This document shows, in pieces, positions 6,347-8,259 of a DNA stretch of 8,259 nt. The notes under the pieces were generated by a model. The model did no database searches, was not told where the DNA came from, and saw nothing but the letters and a program-made list of their open reading frames with translations. Source of the stretch: Caulobacter sp. (GTDB taxonomy: Bacteria; Pseudomonadota; Alphaproteobacteria; Caulobacterales; Caulobacteraceae); NCBI GenBank assembly GCA_014378155.1, contig JACMOF010000249.1:1-8259 (forward strand). Direction: 5' to 3'. How positions within the stretch are numbered: position 1 is the stretch's first letter; each line of letters starts with the position of its first letter. The translations under genes and the position numbers were made by a program.

Positions 6347-7159
6347 ATGGACGGCGCAACCGCACCCGCGAAAGTCAGGACCGAGGTCCGCGACCGCATC
6401 GGCATCATCACTCTGAACGACCCGGCGACGCTGAACGCCGCGGGCCTCGACCTGATGGCCGAACTTCATGCCGCGTTTGAGCGTTTCGTGGCTGACGCCG
6501 GCGTGCGCGCCATCGTGATTACTGGCGAGGGCCGCGGCTTCTGCTCGGGCGCCAACCTTTCCGGCGGCGGCGCAGGCGCGGCCACGTCGGGTCCGGCCGA
6601 TCCCAACGGCCCCAACCAGTCTCTGCTGAAAGTGTACAACCCCTTCGTCAGCGCGGTCCGCAAATCGCCCAAGCCGCTGGTCGCCGCGGTCAACGGCGTG
6701 GCGGCAGGCGTCGGGGCCCCACTGGCGCTGGTCTGCGACCTCTGCGTCGCCGCCGAAAGCGCCTACTTCCTGCAGGCGTTCCGCCGCATCGGCCTGGTGC
6801 CCGACGGCGGGGCGACCTACCTCCTGCCGCGTCTGGTCGGCAAGGCGCGCGCCATGGAACTCATGCTGCTGGGCGAGAAGCTGCCGGCGAAGACCGCGCT
6901 TGAGTGGGGCATGATCAATCGCTGCGTGCCGGATGCCGAGCTGATGTCCACCGCTCTGGAGCTTGCCAAGGCGCTTGCCGACGGCCCGGCCTCGCTGGGC
7001 TACACCCGCAACCTGGTCTGGGCGTCGCTCGACTCCGCCTGGCACGACCAGATCGAGGCCGAAGCCCACGCCCAAGGCCACGCCGGCCGTACGGACGACG
7101 CACGCGAAGGCTTCGCCGCCTTCGCCCAGAAGCGCCCGACGCAGTTCAGCGGGAAATAG
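6347..7159 (+). CDS. Enoyl-CoA hydratase/isomerase family protein, PaaG-like isomerase
   Basis: A 270-aa crotonase-fold enzyme acting on acyl-CoA thioesters in the cytoplasm. The oxyanion-hole loops are present: GRGFCSGANL (62-71) and AAVNGVAAGVGAPLALVCDL (113-132). Both crotonase catalytic glutamates are replaced: P125 sits where the GGGCEL Glu is, and F145 where the QPE Glu is. The acid D153 in GLVPDGG is kept instead. This pattern, plus LLPRLVGKARAME, EWGMINR and the ending REGFAAFAQKRPTQFSGK, matches PaaG (1,2-epoxyphenylacetyl-CoA isomerase) and related enoyl-CoA isomerases more than hydratases. No other phenylacetate genes are in the window, so the substrate is open; a generic delta3-delta2 enoyl-CoA isomerase role is equally possible. 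A Gly/Ala/Ser-rich insert (72-90) follows the first oxyanion loop. The HAD gene starts 39 bp downstream, suggesting co-transcription. Confidence 0.9.
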   Translation: MDGATAPAKVRTEVRDRIGIITLNDPATLNAAGLDLMAELHAAFERFVADAGVRAIVITGEGRGFCSGANLSGGGAGAATSGPADPNGPNQSLLKVYNPFVSAVRKSPKPLVAAVNGVAAGVGAPLALVCDLCVAAESAYFLQAFRRIGLVPDGGATYLLPRLVGKARAMELMLLGEKLPAKTALEWGMINRCVPDAELMSTALELAKALADGPASLGYTRNLVWASLDSAWHDQIEAEAHAQGHAGRTDDAREGFAAFAQKRPTQFSGK

Positions 7160-7198
7160 CTCCATTTCCCCCCTGCCCCCGGGGGCTAGACAGTCTCC

Positions 7199-8143
7199 AT
7201 GACATTCGAGCGGCCCCGGGTGGTCTTCGCCTACGACTTCGACGGCACGCTGGCGCCGGGCAACATGCAGGAGCACGCCTTCATCCCGCGCGAACTGGGC
7301 ATGGCGCACGAGGACTTCTGGGCTGAAGTGAAGCTGCTCGCCAGGGCCCAGCGCGGCGACCCGATCCTGGCCTACATGCACCTGATGCTGGCCAAGGCCC
7401 GGGCGAAAAACGTGGAACTCACCGAGGAGAGCTGGAAACGCCGCGGCGCCGACCTGCCGCTGTTTCCCGGCGTGGAAGGCTGGTTCGAGCGCCAGAACGC
7501 CCGGGCCGCCGAGCTCGAACTTGACCTGCGCCACTTCATCATCTCGTCGGGCAACCGCGAGCTGATCGAAGGTTCGCCGATCGCCCACCACTTCGAGAAG
7601 ATCTATGCCTCGGCCTTCATGTTCGACGAGGCCGGCGACGCAATCGGCCCGGCGCTGGCGGTCAACTACACGTCGAAGACCCAGTACCTCTTCCGCATCA
7701 ACAAATGGACGCTGGAGGAATGGGACGAGGTGGCGATCAACAAGGTGCTGGCCAAGGACGACCGGCCCGTGCCCTTCGACCGCATCGCCTTCTTCGGCGA
7801 CGGCCTCACCGATATCCCGACCATGCGCCTGGTCACCGATCAGGGCGGCGCGGCGGTTGCAGTCTACAATCCCGACAGCGCCCGGAGCATGGCCGCGGCG
7901 CGTGAGCTGCGCGATGACGGCCGCGCCCACATGGCCGGCCCTGCCGACTACACCGAAAACGCCCCGCTGGACTGCCTGGCCCAGGCCCTGCTCACCGAGA
8001 TGTCAGCCCGCGCCCACGCGCGCAACCTGGTGGCCTGGCCAACCGACCCGGCCAGACGCTCTCCTTCTCCCCTTGTGGGCGAAGGTGGCCTCCGCAGGAG
8101 GTCGGATGAGGGGGCGATCGCCCTGGCGGTTCAAAATATTTGA
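7199..8143 (+). CDS. HAD-superfamily hydrolase (phosphoserine-phosphatase-like) with a repeat-encoded C-terminus
   Basis: A 314-aa haloacid-dehalogenase-fold hydrolase, probably a phosphatase using an aspartyl-phosphate intermediate. Motif I is YDFDGTL with nucleophile D13 and acid/base D15. A helical cap-like region spans about 25-105. Motif II is FIISSGN (113-119, S116). The motif III lysine is K160 in YTSKTQYLF, and motif IV is FFGDGLTDIPTM with D201 and D205. All catalytic residues are present, so it should be active; the substrate cannot be told. Residues 1-285 look like the native protein. From about 288 to 305 the sequence SPSPLVGEGGLRRRSDEG is the translation of a dispersed palindromic repeat (8059-8114), and 306-314 are read through to TGA 8141-8143. 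The original stop was therefore probably replaced by repeat insertion. ATG 7199 places motif I at the usual N-terminal position; its ribosome-binding site is weak, which fits translation from an upstream-coupled message with the 6347 gene. Confidence 0.88.
   Translation: MTFERPRVVFAYDFDGTLAPGNMQEHAFIPRELGMAHEDFWAEVKLLARAQRGDPILAYMHLMLAKARAKNVELTEESWKRRGADLPLFPGVEGWFERQNARAAELELDLRHFIISSGNRELIEGSPIAHHFEKIYASAFMFDEAGDAIGPALAVNYTSKTQYLFRINKWTLEEWDEVAINKVLAKDDRPVPFDRIAFFGDGLTDIPTMRLVTDQGGAAVAVYNPDSARSMAAARELRDDGRAHMAGPADYTENAPLDCLAQALLTEMSARAHARNLVAWPTDPARRSPSPLVGEGGLRRRSDEGAIALAVQNI
8059..8114. repeat. REP-like dispersed palindromic element inside the 3' end of the HAD gene
   Basis: The element begins CTCTCCTTCTCCCC and ends GGTCGGATGAGGGG. 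It has two stems: CTTC-CCC pairing with GGG-GAAG around 8065-8084, and CCTCC (8089-8093) / GGAGG (8097-8101) with a GCA loop. From memory, this pattern (CTTCTCCCCTTGTGGG...GAAGGTGGCC...GGATGAGGGG) is a very common intergenic repeat in Caulobacterales and other alphaproteobacteria. Here it lies within coding sequence and supplies about 18 codons. Confidence 0.75.
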
Positions 8144-8164
8144 CTCCGCCATGGGGGATATGTT
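8140..8164 (+). promoter_or_regulatory. Candidate promoter for the gene at 8177
   Basis: TTGACT (8140-8145) overlaps the HAD stop codon. A TATGTT (8159-8164) follows after 13 nt, a short spacing of the kind reported for Caulobacter housekeeping promoters. It overlaps the LexA box, as expected for repression. The match is moderate. Confidence 0.35.
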
Positions 8165-8176
8165 CTTGTTTTGTTC
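8162..8176 (+). promoter_or_regulatory. LexA box (alphaproteobacterial SOS operator)
   Basis: GTTC (8162-8165), seven bases, GTTC (8173-8176): an exact match to the direct-repeat GTTC-N7-GTTC operator bound by LexA in alphaproteobacteria. It ends at the base before ATG 8177 and overlaps the candidate -10. LexA bound here would block transcription of the downstream gene until DNA damage triggers RecA-dependent LexA cleavage. The position immediately ahead of a start codon makes a chance match less likely, but binding is not shown. Confidence 0.75.
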
Positions 8177-8259
8177 ATGAACGCCATGACCGCCAAGCAA
8201 GCCCGCCAGGATCGTATTCTGGCCGAGCTCTCGGAGCTCGGGCTGGCGCTCGCGCGCGA
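8177..8259 (+). CDS. Start of a probable SOS-regulated gene (partial, unidentified)
   Basis: An open frame runs from ATG 8177 to the window edge (27 full codons): MNAMTAKQARQDRILAELSE and then LGLALAR. A second in-frame ATG at 8186 is an alternative start; neither has a clear Shine-Dalgarno, so a leaderless or short-leader message is possible. The visible N-terminus is a charged then Leu/Ala-rich amphipathic helix, not a signal peptide. The family cannot be identified from this fragment. Its defining feature is the LexA box ending directly at the start codon, which predicts DNA-damage induction. If transcription begins just downstream of the -10 at about 8164, the mRNA would start very close to the ATG. 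Confidence 0.6.
   Translation, partial: MNAMTAKQARQDRILAELSELGLALAR

Noticed and set aside
7175..7186. 12-bp palindrome GCCCCCGGGGGC between the isomerase and HAD genes
   Set aside because: Striking, but it has no loop and no T-run; probably GC-rich coincidence in a 39-bp spacer.
5054..7930. 958-aa open frame on the - strand across the GGDEF, isomerase and HAD genes
   Set aside because: It spans three clear + strand genes and their gaps with no recognisable domain; a codon-bias shadow.
8151..8180. Nine-codon ORF (MGDMFLFCS) whose stop overlaps ATG 8177 as ATGA
   Set aside because: No Shine-Dalgarno, and it probably overlaps the promoter and LexA box, so it may not be transcribed at all. 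The ATGA overlap is likely chance.
8223..8241. 8-bp perfect inverted repeat CCGAGCTC-TCG-GAGCTCGG in the last gene
   Set aside because: It arises from the repeated Glu-Leu codons (ELSEL) and lies inside coding sequence; no regulatory reason is seen.
1..8259. CRISPR arrays, tRNA/rRNA genes, transposases, toxin-antitoxin or phage genes
   Set aside because: No spaced repeats, cloverleaf-like sequence or mobile/defence protein motifs were seen on either strand.

Overview
The window looks like chromosomal DNA of an alphaproteobacterium, most likely Caulobacterales (Caulobacter/Phenylobacterium-like). The reasons are very high GC, long shadow frames on the opposite strand, a DnaE2/ImuB-type LexA box of the alphaproteobacterial form (GTTC-N7-GTTC), a dispersed palindromic repeat of a kind common in that order, and the sequence character of the ParE, helicase and GGDEF proteins. 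No taxonomic search was possible. All supported genes lie on the + strand.

Left edge (1-527): the tail of an unidentified upstream gene (stop at 158-160), an intrinsic-terminator-like hairpin, then the start of an exported protein (GTG 269, good Shine-Dalgarno, signal peptide). That protein runs into a poly-C/poly-proline tract and a C7/G7 foldback, and its frame then carries nonsense into parE. The junction is either a real truncation or an assembly/sequencing artefact at a homopolymer.

Core (528-6196): parE (topoisomerase IV subunit B); a small basic protein 46 bp downstream, probably co-transcribed; a 184-bp gap with a perfect 9-bp inverted repeat overlapping a candidate promoter; an RhlE-like DEAD-box RNA helicase with a long disordered tail containing six PQGDR-like pentapeptides; and a soluble coiled-coil GGDEF diguanylate cyclase with an intact active site but no RxxD inhibitory site.

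Right part (6347-8259): a PaaG-like enoyl-CoA hydratase/isomerase followed after 39 bp by a HAD-family hydrolase, a likely two-gene unit. The C-terminal coding end of the HAD gene is made of an intergenic-type palindromic repeat. An exact LexA box then abuts the ATG of a gene that leaves the window, which predicts SOS control of that gene.

Most of the window is ordinary core genome, and I see no multi-gene novel system. The best leads are the LexA-controlled unknown gene at the right edge, the repeat-encoded tail of the HAD protein, the inverted repeat at the helicase promoter, and the suspicious poly-C junction.
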